DNA of 64,000 bases from Deltaproteobacteria bacterium UBA5205 (GTDB lineage Bacteria > Desulfobacterota > Syntrophorhabdia > Syntrophorhabdales > Syntrophorhabdaceae). Position 1 is the stretch's first letter. Each line of letters starts with the position of its first letter. The notes under the pieces are model-generated. The model had not been told where the DNA came from. It searched no databases and saw only the letters and a list, made by a program, of their open reading frames with translations. The stretch covers positions 1-64,000 of the forward strand of contig DHVP01000031.1 of NCBI GenBank assembly GCA_002412715.1. Direction: 5' to 3'. The position numbers were made by a program, and so were the translations under genes. Shown here piece after piece: positions 6,647 through 14,503 of this stretch.

Positions 6647-9102
6647 TCGTTCCCGTCCACGACGTCGACACCTTCTATTATTTCACCTTCTTCAATGATG
6701 GCGACGCCGCTTATGACCTCACCTTCCCTGAGTCCCATCAGTTTGACGCCAAGGCCTCCCCGTTTCTGCACGGGTATGTTGCTGGAGCGGAACCTGATGG
6801 TCCTGCCGGTATCCGTGACAAGGATCACGTCCTGCTTTTCGCTCAGGCGGTTGACGCTCACGACTCTTCCATTCTTGGTTCCGGATCTGACATTGATGAT
6901 GCCTGAGCCGCCGCGTGCCTGCAGGCGATAGTCGGAGCAAGGGGCGCACTTGCCGTAGCCCTTCTGTGTGACCGTGAAGATCGTGCAGGATTCATCCACC
7001 TCTACAACGGAAACCACCTCGTCGGAGGCCTTCTTGAACCGTATGCCGCGAACGCCGTATGCTGACCTGCCCATGGGGCGTATCTGGTTTTCGCTGAATC
7101 GTATTGCAAGGCCGAACTTCGTGCCGATCATGATTTCGCCGTTCCCTCTCGTCTCGAGGACGCTGATGAGGCTGTCGTCTTCGGGAAGCGTAATGGCTTT
7201 TATACCCGTGGACCTGATGTTCTTGAGGAGATCGAGGCTGAGTCTCTTTACATGACCTTTCTTCGTGACGAAGAAGAGGAAACGGTCCTCCGAATATTCC
7301 TTGACGTGCGCGACCGCCGTTATATGCTCGTTCTTTTCAAGATTTATGAGATGGACGACAGGCTTGCCCTTTGACGTAAGGGAGGCCTCGGGTATCGTGT
7401 GGACCCTAACCGCGTGGACCTTGCCCGTGTTCGTGAAGAAGAGAATATTAGAGTGCGTGGATGCTATGTAGAGGTGGTCTACGAAATCCTCCTCGCGCAC
7501 CACGATGCCCGTCCTTCCTTTACCACCGCGCATCTGGTTGTGGTACTGGTCGAGGGATGTCCTCTTGATGTATCCCTTATTGGTGATCGTCACGACAACT
7601 TCTTCCTCCTTGATCATGTCCTCAAGGGTTATCTCGGGGAAGTAATCAACGATCTCCGTAAGACGCTTGTCACCGTACTTATCACGAACCTCCGTGAGTT
7701 CCTGCTTCACAATGTCGATCAGGATGGATTCGTTGGCCAGCACCAACCTCAGACGGTCGATTTCATCGGATGTGTTCTTGTAGTCGTCAAGGATCTTCGT
7801 GCGCTCCAGCGAAGTCAAGCGCTGAAGGCGCATCTCGAGAATATTTGTGGCCTGCTTCTCGGAGAAGGAGAAACGCGCCATAAGGGCCTCGCGTGCATCG
7901 GCCGTACTGGCCGATGCCTTGATCATGGCGATAACTTCATCGATATGATCAAGGGCCGTTTTGAGGCCTTCCAGGAGATGGAGTCTGTCGAGTGCCTTGT
8001 TCAGCTCAAAGGTGGACCTCTTCGTGACGATTTCCTTCCGGAACTCGACGAACTCGTGAAGCATTTCTTTCAGGTTGAGCATTTTTGGTTCGTTGTTGAC
8101 TATGGTCAGAAAAATGATACCGAATGTTGTCTGGAGCTGGGTGTGTTTATAAAGCTTGTTCAGTATGGGGATCGCAATCTCGCCCTTCTTGAGGTCGATG
8201 ACGATACGCATTCCCTCCCTGCTTGATTCGTCCTTGATGTTCGATATACCTTCAATCCTCTTTGTGTTGATCAGTTCGACGATTGTCTCGATAAGGCGCG
8301 CCTTGTTCACCTGGTATGGTATTTCGGTAACGACGATCGCCTCGCGGCCGTCCTTCTTTCTCGTCTCAATGTCTGCCCGGGCACGAAGGACGATATGCCC
8401 TCTGCCGCTCTGGTAGGCTTCAATTATTCCCTGCCTCCCGTAGATGATGCCCTGGGTTGGAAAGTCCGGCCCCGGTATGATCTCCATGAGTTTTTCAAGG
8501 GGAATGTCGCTATTTTCAATGAACGCGATGAGCCCGTTGATGACCTCCGTCGTGTTGTGGGGAGGTATGTTCGTAGCCATCCCAACGGCTATTCCCGATG
8601 AACCGTTGACGAGGAGATTGGGTATCCTTGACGGAAGGACAAGGGGTTCCACGAGGGAATCGTCGTAATTGGGCCTGAAAAGGACGGTCTGTTTTTCGAT
8701 GTCCTTGAGAATTTCTTCGGCAATGCGGGACAGCCGTATCTCCGTGTAACGCATGGCAGCCGGGGCGTCGCCGTCGACGGAGCCGAAGTTTCCCTGGCCG
8801 TCCACTAGGGGATAGCGTAGCGAGAAATCCTGTACCATCCTTGTGATGGCGTCGTATACCGCCTGGTCGCCATGGGGATGGAACTTGCCTATGACGTCAC
8901 CGACGACCCTGGCGGATTTCTTGTAAGGCTTGTCGTGAGTATTGTTCAACTCGTACATTGCGTACAGTATTCTTCGATGAACGGGCTTCAGTCCGTCCCT
9001 GATATCAGGCAATGCGCGGCCGATAATGGTGCTCATCGCATAGTCGAGATAAGAGCGCTTCATCTCCTCTTCTATCGGGACGTTGACAACAGATGACTGC
9101 AT
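6643..9102 (-). CDS. gyrA: DNA gyrase subunit A
   Basis: An 819-residue type IIA topoisomerase subunit that breaks and rejoins DNA during negative supercoiling. The catalytic tyrosine is Tyr119 in AMRYTEIRLS. The quinolone-determining region reads GKFHPHGDQAVYDAI, so Gln80 stands where E. coli has Ser83, while the acidic residue (Asp84) is kept. The C-terminal half carries the GyrA box as QMRGGKG, which distinguishes it from ParC. ATG at 9102 is preceded by CCTGGAGGAACATTC. gpsA follows with a 4-base overlap. gyrB is not in the window. Confidence 0.95.
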   Translation of the reverse strand: MQSSVVNVPIEEEMKRSYLDYAMSTIIGRALPDIRDGLKPVHRRILYAMYELNNTHDKPYKKSARVVGDVIGKFHPHGDQAVYDAITRMVQDFSLRYPLVDGQGNFGSVDGDAPAAMRYTEIRLSRIAEEILKDIEKQTVLFRPNYDDSLVEPLVLPSRIPNLLVNGSSGIAVGMATNIPPHNTTEVINGLIAFIENSDIPLEKLMEIIPGPDFPTQGIIYGRQGIIEAYQSGRGHIVLRARADIETRKKDGREAIVVTEIPYQVNKARLIETIVELINTKRIEGISNIKDESSREGMRIVIDLKKGEIAIPILNKLYKHTQLQTTFGIIFLTIVNNEPKMLNLKEMLHEFVEFRKEIVTKRSTFELNKALDRLHLLEGLKTALDHIDEVIAMIKASASTADAREALMARFSFSEKQATNILEMRLQRLTSLERTKILDDYKNTSDEIDRLRLVLANESILIDIVKQELTEVRDKYGDKRLTEIVDYFPEITLEDMIKEEEVVVTITNKGYIKRTSLDQYHNQMRGGKGRTGIVVREEDFVDHLYIASTHSNILFFTNTGKVHAVRVHTIPEASLTSKGKPVVHLINLEKNEHITAVAHVKEYSEDRFLFFVTKKGHVKRLSLDLLKNIRSTGIKAITLPEDDSLISVLETRGNGEIMIGTKFGLAIRFSENQIRPMGRSAYGVRGIRFKKASDEVVSVVEVDESCTIFTVTQKGYGKCAPCSDYRLQARGGSGIINVRSGTKNGRVVSVNRLSEKQDVILVTDTGRTIRFRSSNIPVQKRGGLGVKLMGLREGEVISGVAIIEEGEIIEGVDVVDGNE

Positions 9103-9161
9103 GAATGTTCCTCCAGGATGATTCTGTAATTTTTTCCTTACTCTACCATATTCTGGAAGGG

Positions 9162-9193
9162 CTGTAAATGCGGGGAAAGGGTTAAATTTACAG
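9162..9193. promoter_or_regulatory. Inverted repeat upstream of gyrA
   Basis: CTGTAAAT (9162-9169) and ATTTACAG (9186-9193) form a perfect 8-base inverted repeat with a 16-base spacer, about 60-90 bases before the gyrA start. On the minus strand, a TTTACA within it sits 17 bases before TAGAGT, a weak promoter. Operator function is only a possibility. Confidence 0.35.
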
Positions 9194-9337
9194 ACGGACA
9201 GGAGATACCGGATCCTGAAAATGCAGTGATTCCATGCTGGCTGCAGGGCGATTCCTGTGAGTGCAAGCTTTTAATAACTAATGTGTATTTTCAAGAACCA
9301 GTTGACAATCATCGGAGCATCGTGGAAAATAGTGACA

Positions 9338-9670
9338 ATGAAATATCTGCCTGCAATAGCCGTCATTATCTCACTGGCGTTTTTCCTTCCTTCCTGCGGC
9401 AAGGAGGCAAAGAGCCTCAAGGAGGAGCTCAGGGTCATAAAGGAAGAGAATAGTTTCCTGAAGGCTGAGAATATCGCCCTCAAGAAAGAAGTCGAGGAGC
9501 TCTATAAGAAGCTGGAAGAAAGGGAGAAGCCCAAGGCGGTACCTGAGGCATCGGCAAAGCCCGACGGTCTGAAAAAAGAAGCCAGGCCCCCCGCACCGGG
9601 CAAGCCTTCCGACAAACCTGCAAAACCGGACGTGGAAAAAAAGAAACCGGAAGCCGATAAACCGAGATAG
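9338..9670 (+). CDS. Small coiled-coil lipoprotein
   Basis: A 110-residue protein of unknown function. It begins with a short basic start, a hydrophobic run and the lipobox LPSC (cysteine near residue 19), so it should be lipid-anchored. Residues about 25-65 are a leucine/glutamate/lysine heptad region, predicted coiled coil, and the last 45 residues are rich in Pro, Lys and Ala, like a flexible periplasmic linker. The ATG at 9338 is preferred over the one at 9281 because it starts the signal peptide. It precedes truA by 62 bases; any link is unclear. Confidence 0.7.
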   Translation: MKYLPAIAVIISLAFFLPSCGKEAKSLKEELRVIKEENSFLKAENIALKKEVEELYKKLEEREKPKAVPEASAKPDGLKKEARPPAPGKPSDKPAKPDVEKKKPEADKPR

Positions 9671-9732
9671 GACTCCCGGGTTCTTTCAGCTGTTGTGACC
9701 GCGCAGTTACAGGATTCTCCACAAAAACAGCC

Positions 9733-10476
9733 ATGGAACGTATGAGGAATATATCCCTTGTAGTGGAATACGAGGGGACGAACTACCACGGCTGGCAATG
9801 CCAGCCGAATGGAATTACGATTGAAGAGACCTTAAGGGCCGCCCTTGAAAAGATCCTCGATCACCCCGTTAAGATGTACAGCGCTGGGAGAACTGACGCC
9901 GGCGTGCATGCCTTTGGCCAGGTTGTCAATTTCCGCACTGAAAAAGGGATCGATCTGACAGGTATAGAACGCGGATTGAACAGCATGCTGCCTTATGATA
10001 TCAGGGTCAGGTCCGCCTTGGAAAGGGAATCGTCCTTTCATGCGCGCTATTCCGCCAGAAGCAAGACCTATATATATACGATCCATAACGCCCCCCGGCA
10101 TTCCCCGTTTTCTTTTCGCTACTCCTGGCACGTACCCTACGGTCTGGACAGTCCCCTGATGAACAGGGGGATCAGCATGATCGTGGGCAGGCATGATTTC
10201 GCTTCCTTCAAAAAGAAGAACGAGCCTTATCGAAGCTGCGAAAGGGAGGTGCTGAAGGCGCGGGTCAGGAGGAGAGGCGCTTACATTTATATTGTCATCG
10301 AGGCAACGGGTTTTCTGAGATACATGGTGCGCAATATCGTGGGGACGCTCGTGCTTTTGGGCCGGAGAAAGATGACCTCGGATGATTTTGAAAGGATCCT
10401 CAATGCACGGGACCGCGACGAGGCCGGTCCGACCGCTCCACCGCAGGGACTTTTTCTCAGAAGGATAAAGTACTAG
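9733..10476 (+). CDS. truA: tRNA pseudouridine synthase A
   Basis: A 247-residue enzyme that converts uridines 38-40 of tRNA anticodon stems to pseudouridine. The catalytic aspartate lies in AGRTDAGVHA; EYEGTNYHGWQ near the start and GFLRYMVRNIVGTL near the C-terminus are further family motifs. The ATG at 9742 (MRNISLVVEYEG) fits the family N-terminus at least as well as the one at 9733. It is followed by a THUMP-domain RNA methyltransferase in the same direction, so both may belong to an RNA-modification unit. Confidence 0.93.
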   Translation: MERMRNISLVVEYEGTNYHGWQCQPNGITIEETLRAALEKILDHPVKMYSAGRTDAGVHAFGQVVNFRTEKGIDLTGIERGLNSMLPYDIRVRSALERESSFHARYSARSKTYIYTIHNAPRHSPFSFRYSWHVPYGLDSPLMNRGISMIVGRHDFASFKKKNEPYRSCEREVLKARVRRRGAYIYIVIEATGFLRYMVRNIVGTLVLLGRRKMTSDDFERILNARDRDEAGPTAPPQGLFLRRIKY

Positions 10477-10483
10477 AGGACGG

Positions 10484-10501
10484 TTTAGGGTTTAGGGTTT
10501 A
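10484..10501. repeat. Tandem TTTAGGG heptamers
   Basis: GGTTTAGGGTTTAGGGTTT lies between truA and the THUMP methyltransferase gene: two full heptamers plus partial ends. It is a short microsatellite-like tract, loosely similar to the other intergenic ACCC/GGGT tracts in this window. Confidence 0.6.
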
Positions 10502-10523
10502 AAAAATGAAGGGTGAATCAGGT

Positions 10524-11654
10524 ATGGGTGAGTTCAGGATTGTTGCTACGGCGGCTTTTGGTCTCGAGTCCGTTGTTGCACGGGAGTTAAAGGGGCTTGG
10601 ATTCGAAGGCGTGTCCTCGGAGAACGGGCGTTTGTCTTTTTCGGGGAACGCGAGGGATGTGGCTAAAGCCAATATATGGCTCAGGACTGCCGACAGGGTG
10701 CTTATCGAGGCCGCCCGCTTTGCCTGCTCCGATTTTGAAGAGCTGTTTCAGGGTGTTCTCAAGGTCCCCTGGGAAAATATGATACCTTTTGAGGGAGTTG
10801 TGCACGTGACCGGCCGGTCCGTGAAGTCGCAACTTTCAAGCGTTCCGGCCTGTCAATCGGTTGCGAAAAAAGCAGTGATCCAGGCAATGAAAAGGAGGTA
10901 TCGTTCCGAGGCCTTTCCCGAAACGGGACCGCGTTTCGGAATAGAGGTATCACTCCACAAAGATGTGGCGACGATCGATCTGAATACCAGCGGCCCGGGA
11001 CTTCACAAGAGGGGATACCGGACCGGTACGGGGGAAGCCGCACTGAAAGAAACGCTGGCCGCCGGGCTCGTCTACCTCAGTCGCTGGAGACCGGGCACGG
11101 CACTCGTCGATCCCTTTTGCGGATCCGGAACGATCGCCATCGAGGCGGCGATGATCGGGAAAAATATCGCTCCGGGCGTTACCCGGGGTTTCGCATCCGA
11201 AAAATGGCCATTCATGCCTCCCGATGTCTGGGAGGATGCCAGACGAGAGGCCAGGAGTCTGGCGAACAAGGAGCAATTACACATTGGGGCATCCGATGTT
11301 GACGATTCCGTATTGCTCAAAGCCCGTCAAAACGCGCGGCATGCGGGCGTGGTGTCCTCGATCGATTTCAGCAGACGGGATTTCAGGGAATTTCCCTTCG
11401 ATACAACAGGAGGTATTGTCATCTGCAACCCGCCCTATGGAGAACGGTCGGGAGACAGGAAAACGGCAAGCGAACTCATCAAGGACATGGGGAGGATTTT
11501 CGGCCGGCTATCGAATTGGTCCTTCTTTATCCTTACAGGATTTGAAGAATTCGAGCGATTCTACGGAAAACGGGCGGACCGGAACCGGAAGCTCTATAAC
11601 GGCCGGATAAAGTGCTATCTATATGAATACTTCGGTCACCCCCTGAGCAGATAA
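10524..11654 (+). CDS. THUMP-domain class I RNA N2-guanosine methyltransferase (RlmL-like)
   Basis: A 376-residue protein. The N-terminal part (to about residue 160) is a ferredoxin-like plus THUMP RNA-binding region, and the rest is a Rossmann methyltransferase. Visible motifs are LVDPFCGSGTIAIEA (SAM binding) and ICNPPYGER (the catalytic NPPY loop). This matches the N-terminal half of RlmL, which modifies 23S rRNA, but without the fused RlmK half, as is usual outside Enterobacteria. ATG 10524 is preferred to 10506 because of spacing and family N-terminus. Exact rRNA target is inference. Confidence 0.82.
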   Translation: MGEFRIVATAAFGLESVVARELKGLGFEGVSSENGRLSFSGNARDVAKANIWLRTADRVLIEAARFACSDFEELFQGVLKVPWENMIPFEGVVHVTGRSVKSQLSSVPACQSVAKKAVIQAMKRRYRSEAFPETGPRFGIEVSLHKDVATIDLNTSGPGLHKRGYRTGTGEAALKETLAAGLVYLSRWRPGTALVDPFCGSGTIAIEAAMIGKNIAPGVTRGFASEKWPFMPPDVWEDARREARSLANKEQLHIGASDVDDSVLLKARQNARHAGVVSSIDFSRRDFREFPFDTTGGIVICNPPYGERSGDRKTASELIKDMGRIFGRLSNWSFFILTGFEEFERFYGKRADRNRKLYNGRIKCYLYEYFGHPLSR

Positions 11655-11732
11655 TTGCCATCGTTCACTTGTGACAGCAAAGACCTTCGTGTCTACCGCA
11701 TTACCCGAAACCCATAACCTATCAGCTCGTTC

Positions 11733-12173
11733 TTATTTTATCTCTGCCGTGCAGTGGGCGCATTTCGTTGCCTTCACGGGTATGGCCGACAGGCAATAGG
11801 GACATTCCCTGGTGTCGGGCTCGGCTGGAAGAGGTTTCCTTAGCCTGTTGACGTTCTTGATCAGGATAAACACACAAAAGGCGACTACGAGAAAGCTAAT
11901 CATGGTGTTGATAAAGACGCCGTAGTTTATCGTGACCGCGCCGGCAGTCTTGGCGAGCGCCAGTGTCTCGTATGGGCCGGGGACCTTGCCGTCTTTCAAC
12001 ACGGCGAACAAATTAGCAAAATCGATATTTCCCAGGAGGAGCCCTATCGGCGGCATGATGACGTCGTCAACAAGGGATTTGACTATTGTTACGAATGCAG
12101 CGCCGATAATGATACCAACGGCCATATCAACGACATTGCCGCGCATTATAAATTCCTTAAATTCCTTTCCCAC
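11733..12173 (-). CDS. mscL: Large-conductance mechanosensitive channel with C-terminal zinc ribbon
   Basis: A 146-residue inner-membrane channel that opens under hypo-osmotic stress. It shows the MscL signature FIMRGNVVDMAVGIIIGAAF in the first helix and a second hydrophobic helix near residues 80-105. The cytoplasmic tail ends in CPYC and CAHC pairs, a zinc-ribbon-like extension in place of the usual helical bundle end. Translation starts with GTG, supported by AGGGAGGTATCC. It is convergent with the upstream methyltransferase gene. Confidence 0.93.
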   Translation of the reverse strand: MGKEFKEFIMRGNVVDMAVGIIIGAAFVTIVKSLVDDVIMPPIGLLLGNIDFANLFAVLKDGKVPGPYETLALAKTAGAVTINYGVFINTMISFLVVAFCVFILIKNVNRLRKPLPAEPDTRECPYCLSAIPVKATKCAHCTAEIK

Positions 12174-12306
12174 GGATACCTCCCTGAAGCTAAGTTTTGG
12201 TTATTAAGGACATTGTACTCCAATACGGGAAAATAGGTGTTGAAAAATTACTTGGAGACAGTGGAAACGCATGGTAGAAGGGAGATAGCAGGAGGAGGTG
12301 TTCATA

Positions 12307-12512
12307 ATGAAAAAGATCGGGTTCATCGGATTGGGTTACCTGGGCAAGACACAATTGCGGGACGGCTCATCTCTCAGGGAGAAGAGCTTGTTATCCGGAA
12401 CAGGACCATTGAGAAGGGAAGGGGTGTACCGGCGGAACTGGCGGACTGCCCGAAACAGGTGGCGCAACAGTCGGATGTCATCTTTCTAAACCTCTTCGAC
12501 AAGTTGCACTAG
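12307..12512 (+). pseudogene. Frameshifted N-terminal remnant of a 3-hydroxyisobutyrate-dehydrogenase-like gene
   Basis: An ATG at 12307 with a good GGAGGAGGTG upstream opens MKKIGFIGLGYLGKT, the NAD-binding start of beta-hydroxyacid dehydrogenases. After about 15 codons the homology moves to another frame, which continues IAGRLISQGEELVIRNRT and then AQQSDVIFLNLFD. A normal gene has about 290 codons; only about 70 remain, and the sequence then runs into the palindrome at 12503-12527. So this is a broken, truncated copy, with a frameshift near 12345-12355. Confidence 0.75.
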
Positions 12513-12527
12513 TTGCACTAGTGCAAC
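12503..12527. promoter_or_regulatory. GTTGCACTA repeat and 16-bp perfect palindrome
   Basis: GTTGCACTA occurs twice in tandem and the second copy is completed by GTGCAAC, making GTTGCACTAGTGCAAC (12512-12527), a perfect 16-base palindrome. It lies at the end of the dehydrogenase remnant and 85 bases before corA. An operator or an insertion scar are both possible. Confidence 0.45.
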
Positions 12528-12539
12528 AAAACACCATCA

Positions 12540-12571
12540 TCTACTCCTATCACCCATTACCTATAACCCGT
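12540..12571. repeat. Dispersed AT-rich repeat, copy 3
   Basis: CTCCTATCACCCATTACCTA followed by TAACCC, upstream of corA. It matches the intergenic motif seen at 5163-5193 and 5622-5650. Confidence 0.5.
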
Positions 12572-12611
12572 ATCATTGACACCACCGCTTTCACTCTGGT
12601 AACGTTAGCGT

Positions 12612-13676
12612 ATGGCCGGACCACATTCCAGGCGTTCAGCAAAGGCGGGGCTTCCTCCGGGGACCCTCGTGCATCTCGGGAAGCATGTTTCTGAAAAGAC
12701 CGCGATCACAGTGGTCAATTACGGTGACGACGATTTCAGGATCAAGAAAGTATCGAGCGTCGAGGAATGCCTTTCCTTGATTGATGTTTCGATGGTGACA
12801 TGGATCGATGTGGGTGATATAAGCGATGCAAAGACGATTGAAACGATCGGATCGCATTTCGATCTCCATCCGCTGCTCCTCGAAGACGTTATGAATGCCG
12901 ACCAGAGACCCAAGATGGACGATTACGAGAAGCATCTTTTTCTCGTCCTCAAGGTATTGTTTATAGACCCGGGCACTGGCAGAATCGAGTCGGACCAGAT
13001 CAGTTTTGTTCTGGGAAAGAAATACCTGATTTCCTTCGAGGAACGTCGCTGCGATCTGTTCACTTCCGTACTCGACAGGCTTCGCATAGGCAAGTCGCGC
13101 CTGAGGAGAAGCGGGCCCGACTATCTCCTTTACTCTCTCATCGATGTCATCGTGGACAACTATTTTGTTGTCCTCGAAATCATCGGGGACAATGTCGAGG
13201 ACGCCGAGGCAAAGCTCGTCTCGGGCACCAAGGCGGAGACACTGGGCGCCATCCAGAGGATGAAGAAGGACCTCATTTATCTCAGAAAATCGGTTTGGCC
13301 CTTGCGTGAGGTCTTATCGAGTCTGGAGCGGGGTGAGTCGGAACTTATATCGGACACGCTGCGCGTATATTTCCGGGATATTTATGACCATTCCGTCCAC
13401 ACCATCGACACCATCGAGACTCTGCGCGAAATGCTTTCGGGCATGCTTGACATATATCTGTCCAGTGTCAGCAACCGTCTCAATCAGGTCATGAAAGTAC
13501 TCACAATCATTTCCACGATTTTCATACCTTTGACCTTCATAGCCGGAGTCTACGGTATGAACTTCAAAAACATACCGGAAATAGGATGGGTCTATGGTTA
13601 CCCGTCCGTCATACTGCTCATGATCCTGGTCACCCTGGCGATGCTGTATTATTTCAAGAAGAAGAAGTGGTTTTGA
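12612..13676 (+). CDS. corA: Magnesium/cobalt transporter CorA
   Basis: A 354-residue pentameric metal channel. The large N-terminal cytoplasmic funnel (about 285 residues) is followed by two transmembrane helices; the signature YGMNF closes the first, and the protein ends with a lysine-rich cytoplasmic tail. The start at 12612 is kept because AGLPPGTLVH near residue 12 is conserved in this CorA subgroup, although no strong ribosome site is visible. It is followed by a DUF4197 gene 49 bases on. No M-box riboswitch is seen upstream. Confidence 0.93.
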   Translation: MAGPHSRRSAKAGLPPGTLVHLGKHVSEKTAITVVNYGDDDFRIKKVSSVEECLSLIDVSMVTWIDVGDISDAKTIETIGSHFDLHPLLLEDVMNADQRPKMDDYEKHLFLVLKVLFIDPGTGRIESDQISFVLGKKYLISFEERRCDLFTSVLDRLRIGKSRLRRSGPDYLLYSLIDVIVDNYFVVLEIIGDNVEDAEAKLVSGTKAETLGAIQRMKKDLIYLRKSVWPLREVLSSLERGESELISDTLRVYFRDIYDHSVHTIDTIETLREMLSGMLDIYLSSVSNRLNQVMKVLTIISTIFIPLTFIAGVYGMNFKNIPEIGWVYGYPSVILLMILVTLAMLYYFKKKKWF

Positions 13677-13725
13677 GCGCACGCCCGGTACAAACGAATG
13701 GATCGTAAGGCTATCGGAGGAAATA

Positions 13726-14451
13726 ATGAAGAAGACAATGATCTTGTTGCTGGTTGCGCTGGTTTTTACGACCGGTGCAATCGCGGGACCCCTCGACGAT
13801 TTTCTGAAGGGTGTTAAGCTTCCTTCCACGCGCAGCGTAGGGGGCGCCGATGAAGCGACGACCGCTTCGGGTTTGAAAGAAGCCCTTTCCATCGGTACGG
13901 GGAACGCAGTTGCATCCGTGTCAAGGGTCGACGGTTACTTCGCCAATCAGTTCATCAAGATCCTCCTTCCCGATAATATCCGGACCGTCGCCGACGTGCT
14001 CGGCAAGGTAGGTTATCAAAAAAAGGTGGACGCTTTCGTGCTAAGCATGAACAGGGCCGCCGAAAGCGCCGCCCCGAAGGCCCGACAATATTTCGTCGAT
14101 GCGATAAAACAGATGACCTTCCAGGATGCCATGGGGATACTTCGCGGAGGCGATACCTCAGCCACGGAGTATTTCAAATCAAAGACCCAGCAGAAGCTAT
14201 ATAACGAATTCAAACCTTCCGTATCGGCAAGCATGAACAAGGTGGGCGTTACGCGTTCCTACAAAGACATGGTGGGAAGCTATACCTCGTCCATTCCCTT
14301 CGCCAGCGTAGAGGCGCTGGATCTGGACCACTATGTAACGACGAAAACCCTCGACGGTCTCTTTTACATGATCGGCCAAGAGGAGAAGAAGATCCGCACC
14401 GACCCGGCCGCCAGAGTGACGGACCTCTTGAAAACCGTCTTTGGCAAGTAA
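13726..14451 (+). CDS. DUF4197 family exported protein
   Basis: A 241-residue protein with an N-terminal signal peptide (hydrophobic run ending near AIAG, residue 21). The mature part matches the DUF4197 pattern: SGLKEALSIGTGNAV, then an all-helical body with FVDAIKQMTFQDAMGIL and ending VTDLLKTVFGK. These periplasmic proteins are widespread in proteobacteria and have no established function. RBS CGGAGGAAATA precedes the ATG. Transcription probably ends in the hairpin at 14458-14498. Confidence 0.85.
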   Translation: MKKTMILLLVALVFTTGAIAGPLDDFLKGVKLPSTRSVGGADEATTASGLKEALSIGTGNAVASVSRVDGYFANQFIKILLPDNIRTVADVLGKVGYQKKVDAFVLSMNRAAESAAPKARQYFVDAIKQMTFQDAMGILRGGDTSATEYFKSKTQQKLYNEFKPSVSASMNKVGVTRSYKDMVGSYTSSIPFASVEALDLDHYVTTKTLDGLFYMIGQEEKKIRTDPAARVTDLLKTVFGK

Positions 14452-14457
14452 ACGCGG

Positions 14458-14498
14458 TATCTCGCACACGTCCTGTCATACGAGGGGAGTGCGAGATA
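14458..14498. terminator. Shared hairpin between convergent genes
   Basis: TATCTCGCAC (14458-14467) and GTGCGAGATA (14489-14498) form a perfect 10-bp stem with a 21-base loop between the stops of the DUF4197 and DUF362 genes. There is no clear T run, so it may be a pause/stability hairpin rather than a full intrinsic terminator. Confidence 0.5.
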
Positions 14499-14503
14499 TG
14501 CGT

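Noticed and set aside
12612..12668. Shortening CorA to the GTG at 12669
   Set aside because: The AGLPPGTLVH segment before it is conserved in CorA proteins of this type.
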